From NCBI RefSeq assembly GCF_002982135.1, contig NZ_CP019981.1, forward strand, positions 434,001 through 498,000: 64,000 bases of DNA, read 5' to 3'. The notes under the pieces were generated by a model. The model saw nothing but the letters and a program-made list of their open reading frames with translations, did not search any database and was not told the origin of the DNA. The DNA is from Pediococcus inopinatus (GTDB lineage Bacteria > Bacillota > Bacilli > Lactobacillales > Lactobacillaceae). This document shows, one piece after another, positions 25,444 to 33,758 of the stretch. Both the position numbers and the translations under genes were made by a program. How positions within the stretch are numbered: the stretch's first letter is position 1; each line of letters opens with the position of its first letter.

Positions 25444-26001
25444 ATGTCAACAACAGTTGGATTAATTGTAGGAAGTTTACGTAAAGGTTCATTTACAAAG
25501 GCAGTTGCCGAACAAACAGCAGCCCTATTACCAGAAGGTTATGTAGTTAAACAAATTAATATTGGTGATCTTGATCTTTATAATCAGGATTTGGATGATG
25601 AAAATCGCGCACCTGAAAGCTGGAAGAAATTCCGTGCGGATGTGCAGAGCGTGGATGCTGTGATTTTTGCAACCCCAGAGTATAACCGTTCCGTTCCTGG
25701 TGTTTTGAAGAACGCAATCGATGTTGGCTCACGTCCTTACGGGGCTAGTGTTTGGGACAAGAAACCAGCTATTATCTTAAGTGTCTCACCTGGTGCCATT
25801 AGTGGCTTTGGAGCAAACCATCACTTGCGTCAGTCGTTAGTATTCTTGAATATGCCAGTTGTCCAACAACCAGAAGTCTACTTGGGTAATGTCACAAATA
25901 TTCTGGATGACAATTTGAAGATTACAAGCGAAGGAACCCTTAAATTCTTGCAAAGCGCGATGGATGCATTTGTAGATTTAATCCAACGTTTTAAAGACTA
26001 A
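25444..26001 (+). CDS. NADPH-dependent FMN reductase (flavodoxin-like quinone/azo reductase)
   Basis: A 185-residue flavodoxin-fold enzyme. LIVGSLRKGSFTKAVAE is the FMN phosphate-binding loop (GSLRxxS), ATPEYNRSVPGVLKNAID (core PEYNRSVPG) the isoalloxazine-binding segment, and SVSPGAISGFGANHHLRQ the second flavin loop. Such enzymes reduce quinones, azo dyes or chromate with NADPH. SD GCGAGG precedes ATG. Terminated by a long hairpin; monocistronic. Confidence 0.92.
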   Translation: MSTTVGLIVGSLRKGSFTKAVAEQTAALLPEGYVVKQINIGDLDLYNQDLDDENRAPESWKKFRADVQSVDAVIFATPEYNRSVPGVLKNAIDVGSRPYGASVWDKKPAIILSVSPGAISGFGANHHLRQSLVFLNMPVVQQPEVYLGNVTNILDDNLKITSEGTLKFLQSAMDAFVDLIQRFKD

Positions 26002-26011
26002 AAACTTACAA

Positions 26012-26076
26012 AAGGTTGAAACAAAACTGATTTTTGGCACTTACCAGAAGCTAGTTTTGCTTTCAATCTTTTTTAT
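26012..26076 (+). terminator. Long-stem terminator after the FMN reductase gene
   Basis: AGGTTGAAACAAAACT (26013-26028) pairs with AGTTTTGCTTTCAATCT (26053-26069), with one bulge, followed by TTTTTT. Confidence 0.82.
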
Positions 26077-26156
26077 TTTGGGGTGAATCGCGTTGGACTT
26101 CTTAAGGCGGATTGTTTTACAATTATATTTATACTTTAACAAGGTGGTAGAACTCA

Positions 26157-26612
26157 ATGAAAACTAGTGAAACGCGCTATGAAGCCAAATTTGTGGTGAC
26201 CAAAAAGGATTTAAACTATTTAGGTATTTTATTTGGTGGAAAAACGATTGCGGAGATGGATCTTGATTTTGCCAATTCAATTCGGAAGTTAACGGACGAA
26301 AATGCCGTGACGGGAAGTGTTGATAAAGTTAGATTTATTCGTCCCGGTCGATTAGGAGACACAATTACAGTTGTTTCCACGGTTTCAGGAACCGATGAGC
26401 GCGTTGCTGAAGTGTTTGGGAGAGCCTACAATTCAAAGCACGAACTGATTGCTTATGCTTTCTTCACATACATCGTGTTGAATAAGGCGTATCAGCTACC
26501 GGAAGTTATTCCAGAGACTGATGAAGAAAAGCAAATTGCGGCCGATTTTCTGAAACGGCAGCAGCGTTCGATGGAAGATCACGCTGCTGCTCAAGTTTGG
26601 ATCAAAGATTAG
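26157..26612 (+). CDS. Acyl-CoA thioesterase, hotdog fold (YciA/BFIT-like)
   Basis: A 151-residue hotdog-fold thioesterase. LNYLGILFGGKTIAEMDLDFA is the first strand and central helix (core NYLGILFGGK, with the acidic residue in the helix), VDKVRFIRPGRLGDTITVVSTV the next strands (core FIRPGRLGD). The family hydrolyses acyl-CoA thioesters and usually forms hexamers. It stands between strong terminators, so it is transcribed alone. SD AAGGTGGTAG precedes ATG. Chain-length preference cannot be read. Confidence 0.85.
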   Translation: MKTSETRYEAKFVVTKKDLNYLGILFGGKTIAEMDLDFANSIRKLTDENAVTGSVDKVRFIRPGRLGDTITVVSTVSGTDERVAEVFGRAYNSKHELIAYAFFTYIVLNKAYQLPEVIPETDEEKQIAADFLKRQQRSMEDHAAAQVWIKD

Positions 26613-26633
26613 ATAAGGTTAATTTAAAAAAGT

Positions 26634-26697
26634 AAAAGCCCCTTAGGTAGATGCGGACAATAACTTGTCGCTCAAATCTATCTAAGGGGGCTTTTTT
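26634..26697. terminator. Bidirectional terminator between the thioesterase and the convergent hydrolase
   Basis: AAAAGCCCCTTAGGTAGAT (26634-26652) pairs with the ATCTATCTAAGG...CTTTT arm at 26675-26696; A and T runs lie on both sides. Confidence 0.88.
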
Positions 26698-26701
26698 GAC
26701 G

Positions 26702-27658
26702 TTAACTAATTAGTGGTGTCACTTGCTTGGTTAATTCAGCCAAGAAAAATTTTGGATTAGAAAAAAAACAGAGATGCCCACTATTTGGAACAATGATCAT
26801 CCTTTTGTATGGGGCCTGGACCTGATTGAAATATGCTTGAGTTGCAGCGGTTGGCGTAATTGGATCATGACTGCCTTGAAAAACCACGAAAGGGATGCTG
26901 GTTTTGGAGAACAGCCGATTATAGTCGAAACTGTCCAGTTCTGGTTGAATAGCCTGACGACTGGCAATAAGTCCGCGACAAAAGGCCAGCCACGCCTTAA
27001 TATTTAGGCCATAAGCATGCAGCAAGTTTTTGATGAATAAATCTGTAACCATATTTGGGACGTCCGTGTGTTGCAGCGCGAAAAAAATAGTAAATTGGGC
27101 AATTTGTTTGGCAGACCACGTGCTAGCGGCGTATGGTAATTTATTCAGCCAAGCCGTTTTTAAAACGTGTTTCTTAGAATCGAATAAGGTTTGATTAAAG
27201 GCAATTTGATGAGAACGACTGGTCATTTGTTCAGTAGCGATGTAGGCTGCAAAAGAGCTTTCAGCTTGCTGCACCATTAAATTGGCAATGATACTGCCAA
27301 TGGAACTACCAAGGAGGACAATTTGGACGCCCGGAAACGCGCCTTTTAGTTGTTTTGTCAGAGCAAGACCATCATTAACTAATGTTTGGAGGTTATCAGG
27401 CATGACGGGTTGCTTTAGGTAAGTTTTGCCAGCACCACGCTGATCCCAATGAACAACGGTAAATGTTGTCGAGAAAAAACGAGTGGCTTCGGTAAACATC
27501 GAATAGGTTGACGCCGGTCCACCATGAATGATAAATAATAACGGATTCGTTGTTTCCTGGCCTTCAATTTGGACCCATTGTTGAATGCCATTAATAGGTA
27601 GGTAGCCTTGAAATGAAATTGCGTTTTTCGCGGTTAGCCTGGGCATTGATTTTTTCAA
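26702..27658 (-). CDS. Alpha/beta hydrolase, proline iminopeptidase-like (S33)
   Basis: A 318-residue alpha/beta hydrolase. FIIHGGPAST is the oxyanion HGGP motif of the prolyl-iminopeptidase group, WDQRGAGKT follows it, LLGSSIGSI gives the nucleophile elbow with Ser, FQGSHDPITP the Asp and NSGHLCF the His. The start is TTG at 27658, which stands five bases after SD AGAAGGTG; the next ATG is too far. It is divergent from the second marR gene and shares about 176 bases with it. Substrate unknown; a peptidase role is only suggested. Confidence 0.85.
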   Translation of the reverse strand: MKKSMPRLTAKNAISFQGYLPINGIQQWVQIEGQETTNPLLFIIHGGPASTYSMFTEATRFFSTTFTVVHWDQRGAGKTYLKQPVMPDNLQTLVNDGLALTKQLKGAFPGVQIVLLGSSIGSIIANLMVQQAESSFAAYIATEQMTSRSHQIAFNQTLFDSKKHVLKTAWLNKLPYAASTWSAKQIAQFTIFFALQHTDVPNMVTDLFIKNLLHAYGLNIKAWLAFCRGLIASRQAIQPELDSFDYNRLFSKTSIPFVVFQGSHDPITPTAATQAYFNQVQAPYKRMIIVPNSGHLCFFSNPKFFLAELTKQVTPLIS

Positions 27659-27743
27659 TTGCGCACCTTCTTTTAGAGATTGATTTCTTAACTTAAAGTC
27701 TAAGAAGTTGGCGGGTATTTTGCAAATAAAATGGTCATGCGTA

Positions 27744-27822
27744 GTTAGTTTTGTGTTGACGACCGCTAACTAAATACGTACAATGGATTTCGTTTGTAAA
27801 TGAGCCATTAAAATTAACTAAA
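27744..27822 (+). promoter_or_regulatory. Promoter with AACTAAC-type operators for the second marR-ABC operon
   Basis: TTGACG (27756-27761), 17 bp, TACAAT (27779-27784). GTTAGTT (27744-27750) and CTAACTAA (27766-27773) embrace the -35 exactly as in the first operon (12965-12995), and the stretch GTTAGTTTT..GTTGAC is shared by both. A further TTAACTAA lies at 27814-27821 before the SD. The operator may also affect the divergent hydrolase. Confidence 0.75.
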
Positions 27823-27834
27823 AGAGGAATAGAC

Positions 27835-28377
27835 ATGTCAGAAGAATCACAGGAATTACTTAGCCTTTTTGGAAATTTATTCCAAGAAAGATTTTTCGTA
27901 GCCGCCGCCGTTAAAAGTAGTCGCGATGATGAGACTTCACAAGCTAATCAGCGTGGGCAACTCCGCGTTCTGCGTTTGCTGGTAGCCAAGGAGCCATTAA
28001 CGAATTCGCAAATTGTCGAAGAACTAGATATTCGGCCGAGTTCCGCAAGTGTGCTCGTTAGTAAACTAGCAGACAGCGGATTAGTGAAGAAAGTCGATTC
28101 GCCAGACGATAAACGCGTGACTTTCATTTCATTAACGGATAAAGGGCGCGCATCACTCGAAAAATCGCGAAGGTTTAAGAACGAATTATCCGATTCTTTT
28201 TTCGAAACTTTATCTGATGAGGAACAACAGCAATTTAAAAGTTACATGCAAAAATTACTGCAAAACTTGAATGATAAAGCGCCTGAATGGGAAACCAAAC
28301 AAAATTGGGCGGAAGTTTTAGGGGCTCCAGAGGGTTTTAATCCCAAAAATTGGAATCATCGACCTTTTCAAAATTAA
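27835..28377 (+). CDS. MarR-family transcriptional regulator (module 2)
   Basis: A 180-residue paralogue of the regulator at 13069: the recognition region VEELDIRPSSASVLVSKL is almost identical, as is the wing DDKRVTFISLT, and both share the long C-terminal tail with APEW, QNW and GFNP-type motifs. Identical recognition helices plus matching operators suggest that both repressors can read both promoters. SD AAAGAGGAATAGAC precedes ATG. The ABC exporter gene follows by 23 bases. Confidence 0.88.
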   Translation: MSEESQELLSLFGNLFQERFFVAAAVKSSRDDETSQANQRGQLRVLRLLVAKEPLTNSQIVEELDIRPSSASVLVSKLADSGLVKKVDSPDDKRVTFISLTDKGRASLEKSRRFKNELSDSFFETLSDEEQQQFKSYMQKLLQNLNDKAPEWETKQNWAEVLGAPEGFNPKNWNHRPFQN

Positions 28378-28400
28378 CGTTATATAACGGAGATAAAGAG

Positions 28401-30206
28401 ATGCAAAATACACAAGAAACAGCCAAGTTAAAACAGGATAAATTTAATTTTACAGATTTTGCCAGTTTAGTTAGACAAATCAAACCCCACTTTTGGCAAC
28501 TAGTTGTGGGTTTAATATTGGGAATTATTGCTACTGGTTCACAATTGATTGTGCCGAAAATCGCCCAAAAGTTGGTCAATCAGTTGAACCACACAATCAA
28601 TGTCAAACTCGTGATTGTCGTCGTTGCCCTATGTGTGTTAGGTGCCGTTATCAGTGCGATCTCAGGGGCTGTTTTGGGGTTCTTTGGAGAAGACGTTGTA
28701 AACAAATTACGCCGATATTTATGGAATAAGATTTTATCTTTACCAGTGAGCTACTTTGATGAAACTAAATCTGGAGAAATCACTTCCAGACTAGTTAACG
28801 ATACGTCGCAAGTAAAGGATATGTTGGCTAATTCCTTACCAAATATGATTACATCCATCCTTCAGTTGGTGGGTGCGCTCGTATTCATGGTTGTGATGGA
28901 CTGGAAAATGACGCTGATTATGTTTATTGGCGTGCCGTTAGTGATTTTATGTATTATGCCCGTCATTTCCAGGTCGCATAAAATTGCGCTGGCTAGACAA
29001 GATGCCCTTGCGAAGTTTAATGGGGCAGTGAGTGAAACATTAGGTGCGGTTCATTTGGTGAAAGCATCCACTGCTGAGAACGCCGAACGGGCCTCTGGAT
29101 ATAGTAAAATCAATCGCTTGTACAAAATAGGGCTTAAAGAAGCCATTTATGATTCGGTGACGCAACCTATCACTCAAATGGCTATGATGGCACTAATTGT
29201 GTGTACCTTAATTTATGGGGCGAGCCGTGTTACCCAGGGGACGATGTCATTTGGAACTATTATTTCTTTCCTACTATACTTAACACAAATGATTGGGCCC
29301 TTCGCCATTTTAAGCCAATTTTTCACCAGTATGGCTAAGGCAAGTGGCTCAACCGCCCGCATTCATGAATTACTTCAGGTAACTGAAGAGGTTCAAAAAC
29401 CGGGGAAACCGGCGAATGCGCAAGGAAAGACATTATCGGTTGAACATGTTAATTTTTCCTACGAAGATCAAAAGGCAATTTTAAAGGACGTTTCTTTTTC
29501 AGCGGAACCTAACAAAGTAATTGCGTTTGCAGGTCCATCTGGGGGCGGTAAGTCCACAATTTTTAGCTTGCTAGAACGTTTTTACGAGCCAACTAGTGGT
29601 CAAATTAAAATTGGGGACACGAAAATTAAAGATATTAATTTAACCGAATGGCGGAATCAGATTGGGTTAGTGAGCCAGGATGCAACCGTGATGAGTGGGA
29701 CCATTCGCTATAACCTCACGTACGGATTAAAGGATGAATATTCGGATGATCAACTTTGGCGCATGCTAGACATGGCGTATGCCAAAGGGTTCGTCAAACA
29801 TATGGAAAGAGGCTTGGATACCCAGGTTGGGGAACGTGGCACGAAGCTTTCCGGAGGCCAACGCCAACGAATTGCGATTGCGCGGGCATTTCTTCGCGAT
29901 CCCAAAATCCTCATGCTGGACGAAGCAACGGCTAGTTTAGATTCAGAATCAGAAATGATGGTCCAAAAGGCTTTAGAAAAATTAATGTATAACCGGACCA
30001 CCTTAGTGATTGCCCATCGTTTGAGTACAATTGTGGATGCGGATCAGATTTACTTTATTCAACATGGAAAAGTGAGTGGTCATGGAACCCATCAAGAACT
30101 GATTGATACCTTACCGTTGTATCATGATTACGTTGAAAACCAGTTGAACGTCCAATCAGATGAAGCAGTGCTTAATGGAAGAAAATTGTCATCATGGAGA
30201 AATTAA
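28401..30206 (+). CDS. ABC transporter, fused permease and ATPase half-exporter (module 2)
   Basis: A 601-residue paralogue of the exporter at 13651, collinear throughout. Six membrane segments are followed by the ATPase: GPSGGGKST (Walker A), LSGGQRQRIAIARA (signature), MLDEATASLD (Walker B), IAHRLST (H-loop). It has about 14 extra C-terminal residues whose coding sequence overlaps the next gene by 13 bases. The ATG at 28401 has SD CGGAGATAAAG; a longer open frame upstream overlaps marR and is not needed. It probably works as a homodimer; a heterodimer with the first copy is conceivable since both have complete sites. Confidence 0.92.
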   Translation: MQNTQETAKLKQDKFNFTDFASLVRQIKPHFWQLVVGLILGIIATGSQLIVPKIAQKLVNQLNHTINVKLVIVVVALCVLGAVISAISGAVLGFFGEDVVNKLRRYLWNKILSLPVSYFDETKSGEITSRLVNDTSQVKDMLANSLPNMITSILQLVGALVFMVVMDWKMTLIMFIGVPLVILCIMPVISRSHKIALARQDALAKFNGAVSETLGAVHLVKASTAENAERASGYSKINRLYKIGLKEAIYDSVTQPITQMAMMALIVCTLIYGASRVTQGTMSFGTIISFLLYLTQMIGPFAILSQFFTSMAKASGSTARIHELLQVTEEVQKPGKPANAQGKTLSVEHVNFSYEDQKAILKDVSFSAEPNKVIAFAGPSGGGKSTIFSLLERFYEPTSGQIKIGDTKIKDINLTEWRNQIGLVSQDATVMSGTIRYNLTYGLKDEYSDDQLWRMLDMAYAKGFVKHMERGLDTQVGERGTKLSGGQRQRIAIARAFLRDPKILMLDEATASLDSESEMMVQKALEKLMYNRTTLVIAHRLSTIVDADQIYFIQHGKVSGHGTHQELIDTLPLYHDYVENQLNVQSDEAVLNGRKLSSWRN

Positions 30207-31054
30207 AGGAACGACTCGATATGTTTAGTGATGCGGTGATTGCCATCATCATTACCATTATGGTGTTGGAACTGCCCATGCCACAGCATGATTCTGTATC
30301 GGAGTATTTGCAGTTTGGGAAGGCGATTGGGATCTTCTTTATTAGCTTTTGTTATGTGGCCAACATCTGGTATCAACACTCAATTTTATACAATGATGCA
30401 GAAACGATTAATAATAAGGTCTTTATCTCTGAATTCATCTTTTTGGCCTTTCTGTCATTAATTCCGACCTTTACAAAGTTAATTACGGTTGATACCAATC
30501 GCCACACAGTTTTGTCGTACGGAATTCTCACATTTATTGTAAACGGATTGTTTATGTTGACGAGTTATGCAGTTGTGCACCAGAAGTACAGTGATAAAAG
30601 TGATACTCAAAAGATCTTTCAGAAGATTTACCTGAATCACAGTAACTTTTTAGGGATGATTAACGTCATTGTTTTGATTCTTGCCTATTTCAAACCAAAC
30701 TGGGCAGTTTGGTGTTATCTAGCATTACCAGTGATTTCATTTGTGTTCAATCGCGATGATCAAGTAGATTTACAAGAAGTTACGAAGCTGCCCCAAGCTG
30801 ATCAGGACAAATATTTGAATCTCTCGAACACAGATATGCGCGGATTTCGCAAAAGACAACACCAAATTGGGCAGAAGTATATGAAACAAAGACAGACTAA
30901 TCCAAATTGGCAAGACGATATGGGAAAAGAAATGCGCGACCTATTTAAAGATGGTAGGTTTGATCGATCAGCAGTGAGAGGTGGCTATTCGGGTCGCCCA
31001 CATCGATTTGAAGAAAATAACGATCAAGAAAAGAAAGATAAGCCAAGCAAATAA
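30194..31054 (+). CDS. TMEM175-family (DUF1211) potassium channel-like membrane protein
   Basis: A 286-residue membrane protein with about six hydrophobic segments in the first 190 residues. RLDMFSDAVIAIIIT is the family's signature first helix (R...FSD), which lines the pore of bacterial TMEM175 K+ channels. The C-terminal 85 residues are hydrophilic and charged (KRQHQIGQKYMKQ, RPHRFEENN). The start overlaps the end of the exporter gene by 13 bases, implying coupled translation in the marR-ABC operon. A link between channel and exporter is inferred from this context only. Confidence 0.85.
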   Translation: MEKLKERLDMFSDAVIAIIITIMVLELPMPQHDSVSEYLQFGKAIGIFFISFCYVANIWYQHSILYNDAETINNKVFISEFIFLAFLSLIPTFTKLITVDTNRHTVLSYGILTFIVNGLFMLTSYAVVHQKYSDKSDTQKIFQKIYLNHSNFLGMINVIVLILAYFKPNWAVWCYLALPVISFVFNRDDQVDLQEVTKLPQADQDKYLNLSNTDMRGFRKRQHQIGQKYMKQRQTNPNWQDDMGKEMRDLFKDGRFDRSAVRGGYSGRPHRFEENNDQEKKDKPSK

Positions 31055-31142
31055 ATTTGACAGAGCTTAGTTTACCTGGGAAAATACATTAGCACTCACA
31101 CGGACTTAATCATTAGAATTTAAAATTCAAAGGAGATTTAAC

Positions 31143-31736
31143 ATGACTTATCCACAATTAGATTTAGAAAATGTTGCCGGACCTAAAGCAACCATCCAAA
31201 CCAACCAAGGGGACATTAAGATTCAATTGTTTCCAGCCCAAGCTCCAAAAGCGGTCGAAAATTTTGTAGCTCTTGCTAAACAAGGATACTATGATGGCAT
31301 TATTTTTCACCGTGTCATTCCTGATTTTATGATTCAAGGCGGGGATCCTACTGGAACTGGTGCTGGTGGTCAAAGTAGCTTTGGCACAGAGTTTGAAGAT
31401 GAATTCTCTGATGAAGTATTTAACTTAAAGGGTGCTCTTTCAATGGCCAATGCTGGCCCTAATACAAACGGTAGTCAGTTCTTTATCGTTTCAAAGGAGA
31501 ATGTGCCAGCTGATATGATTGGTGACATGAAACAAGCTGGTTACCCAAGTGAAGTTATTGATGCCTACAAGCAAGGCGGAACGCCATGGTTAGATCATCA
31601 TCATACTGTTTTTGGTCAAACCATCGGCGGCTTAGATGTGGTCGAAAAAATTAGCAACGCAGCTCGTGATTATCAAGATAAACCTAATGATGATATTACG
31701 ATCAAAACGGTTATTATTGAAGACGCGACAAAGTAA
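31143..31736 (+). CDS. Peptidyl-prolyl cis-trans isomerase, cyclophilin type
   Basis: A 197-residue cytoplasmic cyclophilin with no signal peptide. [19 protein letters not shown] contains the catalytic Arg and the FMxQGG signature, [16 protein letters not shown] the substrate pocket, and [14 protein letters not shown] the closing strand. There is an insert of about 20 residues ([18 protein letters not shown]) before [10 protein letters not shown], as in other lactobacillus cyclophilins. It speeds proline isomerisation during folding. SD AAAGGAGATTTAAC precedes ATG; monocistronic with a terminator. Confidence 0.93.
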   Translation: MTYPQLDLENVAGPKATIQTNQGDIKIQLFPAQAPKAVENFVALAKQGYYDGIIFHRVIPDFMIQGGDPTGTGAGGQSSFGTEFEDEFSDEVFNLKGALSMANAGPNTNGSQFFIVSKENVPADMIGDMKQAGYPSEVIDAYKQGGTPWLDHHHTVFGQTIGGLDVVEKISNAARDYQDKPNDDITIKTVIIEDATK

Positions 31737-31745
31737 ATAGTTTGA

Positions 31746-31788
31746 TTAAACGTGGGGATCAATAATTTTGTGATCGCCACGTTTTTTA
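31746..31788 (+). terminator. Terminator after the cyclophilin gene
   Basis: AAACGTGG (31748-31755) and GATCA (31757-31761) pair with TGATC (31771-31775) and CCACGTTT (31777-31784), followed by TTTT. Confidence 0.85.
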
Positions 31789-31811
31789 TTGAAAGAAAAA
31801 GGAGAATCAGT

Positions 31812-32123
31812 ATGGAAATTAAAGAATTAGCTGACCGGTCAAAGAGAATTCGGGAAGCCTATCATGAATTAGAACGTAAGCAAGATGGTCGACCATGGTC
31901 CCCAGAACAAGATGCCTTAGCGTTTTTGACGGATGCTGGACTAGTAGGTAGATTGGTGATGGATAAGCAAGGAAGTTGGCCAACTTCAGATCCGGAGCCA
32001 ACACTTGATTATAAAATTGCAGAAAATATTTGGTGGTTGAGTAGTATTGCCGAGGCCAATGGAATTGACCTGGAAACAGCCTTAAATAACTTTTTGAAGT
32101 CCAGAGAGCAACATTTGAATTAA
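31812..32123 (+). CDS. MazG-like protein
   Basis: A 103-residue all-helical protein similar to MazG-like nucleotide pyrophosphohydrolases of lactobacilli. MEIKELADRSKRIREAYHELE, LAFLTDAGLVGRLVMD and KIAENIWWLSSIAEANGIDLE (cores AFLTDAGLVGR and ENIWWL) are the recognisable parts; the paired acidic residues in the second and third helices could bind Mg2+. The role would be house-cleaning of nucleotides, by family. The ATG at 31812 has SD AAAGGAGA; the longer upstream frame runs through the terminator of the previous gene. Confidence 0.75.
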   Translation: MEIKELADRSKRIREAYHELERKQDGRPWSPEQDALAFLTDAGLVGRLVMDKQGSWPTSDPEPTLDYKIAENIWWLSSIAEANGIDLETALNNFLKSREQHLN

Positions 32124-32326
32124 CGATTAATTGATAAGTAATGTTCAGAGACTAACTGAACATTATTTTTTCCAAAATTTCAACCAGACAGGTCAATAGC
32201 AGGGTTCGTTAACGGATAGGGGTACTTTAATTACGATATCAGGTAAATAAATTAGAAAATTGGTTTATTATAGATGTATAACTGATATAATTGATTTATT
32301 TAGTAGCATAGTGGAGGTTGCATGGA

Positions 32327-32923
32327 ATGGATTATAAATTAATTGCTTGGGTGCTGGGCGCACTTATTTTATTGGTACTAATTATTTTTTATTTCGCTTA
32401 TTCGAAATACGCACGTCAAAAAATTGCAAGACACGCAGTTAATGGATTGGAAAGGTTGCTCAAACGAACCCGACTAATTTTAATTATTTTAGTCTTAGCA
32501 CTAGCAGGGGATCTTGGCTATGGTCATTTTTCTCCCCAAAATAGTGCAATTCACATGAATCTGTTTGCAAGAACGAGCAAAGTTTTTTCGAGTGTCAAGA
32601 ACAAGGTTTTCGATAAATCTGCTGAGAGTTCTTCAATGGATCTAAAAAAGAAAGAAAGTTCTGAAAAAGCTTCATCGAAAAAAGCTTCTTCTGAAAAAAA
32701 GGAGCAATCTGAAAAAAACGCGGTCAAGATTGTTAAGGGTTATTACGAAAAACAAGGAACTCAAACAAACGTCGAAAAATATGAATTTATTAAGACTAAG
32801 ATCAGCCGTTATTCTAAGGATAAAGTATATGAAGTCGGGGCTTATGAGACCGAAAATGGCAAGCTAGTTCAGGTCCATGACTATGAAGTAAATATCAAAG
32901 GAAAGTTTAATCTGCTTTACTAA
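32327..32923 (+). CDS. Unrecognised membrane-anchored protein with Ser/Lys-rich linker
   Basis: A 198-residue protein. Two hydrophobic helices (about residues 5-25 and 50-66) enclose a short basic loop (KYARQKIARHAVNGLERLLKR), so both ends are probably on the same side of the membrane. A low-complexity Ser/Lys/Glu segment (SSEKASSKKASSEKK) follows, then a small C-terminal domain of about 60 residues. The family is not recognised. The ATG at 32327 has SD GTGGAGG nine bases before it. It is followed immediately by a sortase-anchor remnant. Confidence 0.65.
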   Translation: MDYKLIAWVLGALILLVLIIFYFAYSKYARQKIARHAVNGLERLLKRTRLILIILVLALAGDLGYGHFSPQNSAIHMNLFARTSKVFSSVKNKVFDKSAESSSMDLKKKESSEKASSKKASSEKKEQSEKNAVKIVKGYYEKQGTQTNVEKYEFIKTKISRYSKDKVYEVGAYETENGKLVQVHDYEVNIKGKFNLLY

Positions 32924-32951
32924 AACACAAAAAATTATAAGAATGAACTGA

Positions 32952-33080
32952 ACAAACGCTGTTTTTACAACGACATTACCACAAACTGATGAAGCAAACA
33001 GTTCAGTAGCCATAGTTGGTTTACTTGGTGCTGTTACTGCATTATTCGGTTTAGCAGGTATCCGTCGTCGTGAAATCTAA
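32952..33080 (+). pseudogene. C-terminal remnant of a sortase-anchored surface protein (LPQTDE)
   Basis: After a TGA (32949-32951) an open frame of 42 residues begins TNAVFTTTLPQTDEANSS, continues through a hydrophobic span (VGLLGAVTALFGLAG) and ends in RRREI and a stop. This is a complete cell-wall sorting signal: LPQTxE motif, membrane span and positive tail. LPQTxE is the form reported for the plantarum group. No start codon or SD serves it, and nothing upstream encodes the rest of a surface protein, so it is a stump left by deletion. Confidence 0.8.
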
Positions 33081-33102
33081 ATTAAATAACTTATTCTAAA
33101 TC

Positions 33103-33132
33103 AAAAAGGCGATCTTATGATCGTCTTTTTTT
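33103..33132 (+). terminator. Terminator after the sortase-anchor remnant
   Basis: AAGGCGATC (33106-33114) pairs with GATCGTCTT (33119-33127) across a 4-base loop and is followed by TTTTT. It is the surviving terminator of the lost surface-protein gene. Confidence 0.85.
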
Positions 33133-33194
33133 GTGTTCAAAATTTCAATTATGATGTGTCTAATTAAGAAATTTTTCAATAAAAAAAGACCGTC

Positions 33195-33584
33195 CTATTC
33201 CTTTGGGAGATAGTGACGTTCTGGTAGTTTGTTACTGATTCGTTTTGCAAGAGGTCTGTCGCGTAATTCCTGATAATCTTTAAAGAGATTTTGTTTATCA
33301 ACATTTAAATCAGCAACTTGTTGTTGCAGGTTTGTATATTGGTGTGGATCCAGATTTTTGTTTTGAAGAACGAGTTTTTTAGCCTCCAAATCAGCATCTA
33401 ATTGAGCAAGCTCTTGAGTTTCTCGACTGATTTTTTTGCTTAATTCTGTCTCTTGTCGATTCAGCACTTCAAAGCGGCTATATAAGTTATTAACAAGTTG
33501 TTGATTTTTAATAACCTCAGCCGCAAGTTTTTCTTTTTGTTGAGTTAATTCATCAATCTTTGAAGATGAATTTTCTGCGGACAT
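33195..33584 (-). CDS. Coiled-coil protein of unknown function
   Basis: A 129-residue hydrophilic protein that is almost entirely predicted coiled coil from heptad-like spacing (IDELTQQKEKLAAEVI, LSKKISRETQELAQLD, LQQQVADLNVDK). There is no signal peptide or membrane span. The ATG at 33584 has SD AAGAGG; a TTG nine bases upstream is the alternative. It is convergent with the remnant and divergent from recQ. The family is not recognised. Confidence 0.65.
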   Translation of the reverse strand: MSAENSSSKIDELTQQKEKLAAEVIKNQQLVNNLYSRFEVLNRQETELSKKISRETQELAQLDADLEAKKLVLQNKNLDPHQYTNLQQQVADLNVDKQNLFKDYQELRDRPLAKRISNKLPERHYLPKE

Positions 33585-33758
33585 GACATCCAACCTCTTT
33601 TCAAATAATTAGATTAAGTAACAATATCATAACTCTTTAAAGTGCTTCCGTCACGTTTGCGTATTAACTTATGTAACGTATACTTAGAACTTTATTATCA
33701 ATTTATCTAGTTTTCCGTTAAGATAGATATGAAGATCTTACAGAAAGAATGGCTGCAT

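Noticed and set aside
13000..30300. The duplicated marR-ABC modules as a composite transposon
   Set aside because: No transposase, terminal inverted repeat or target-site duplication was seen at either copy, and the two copies are diverged, so this is an old duplication.
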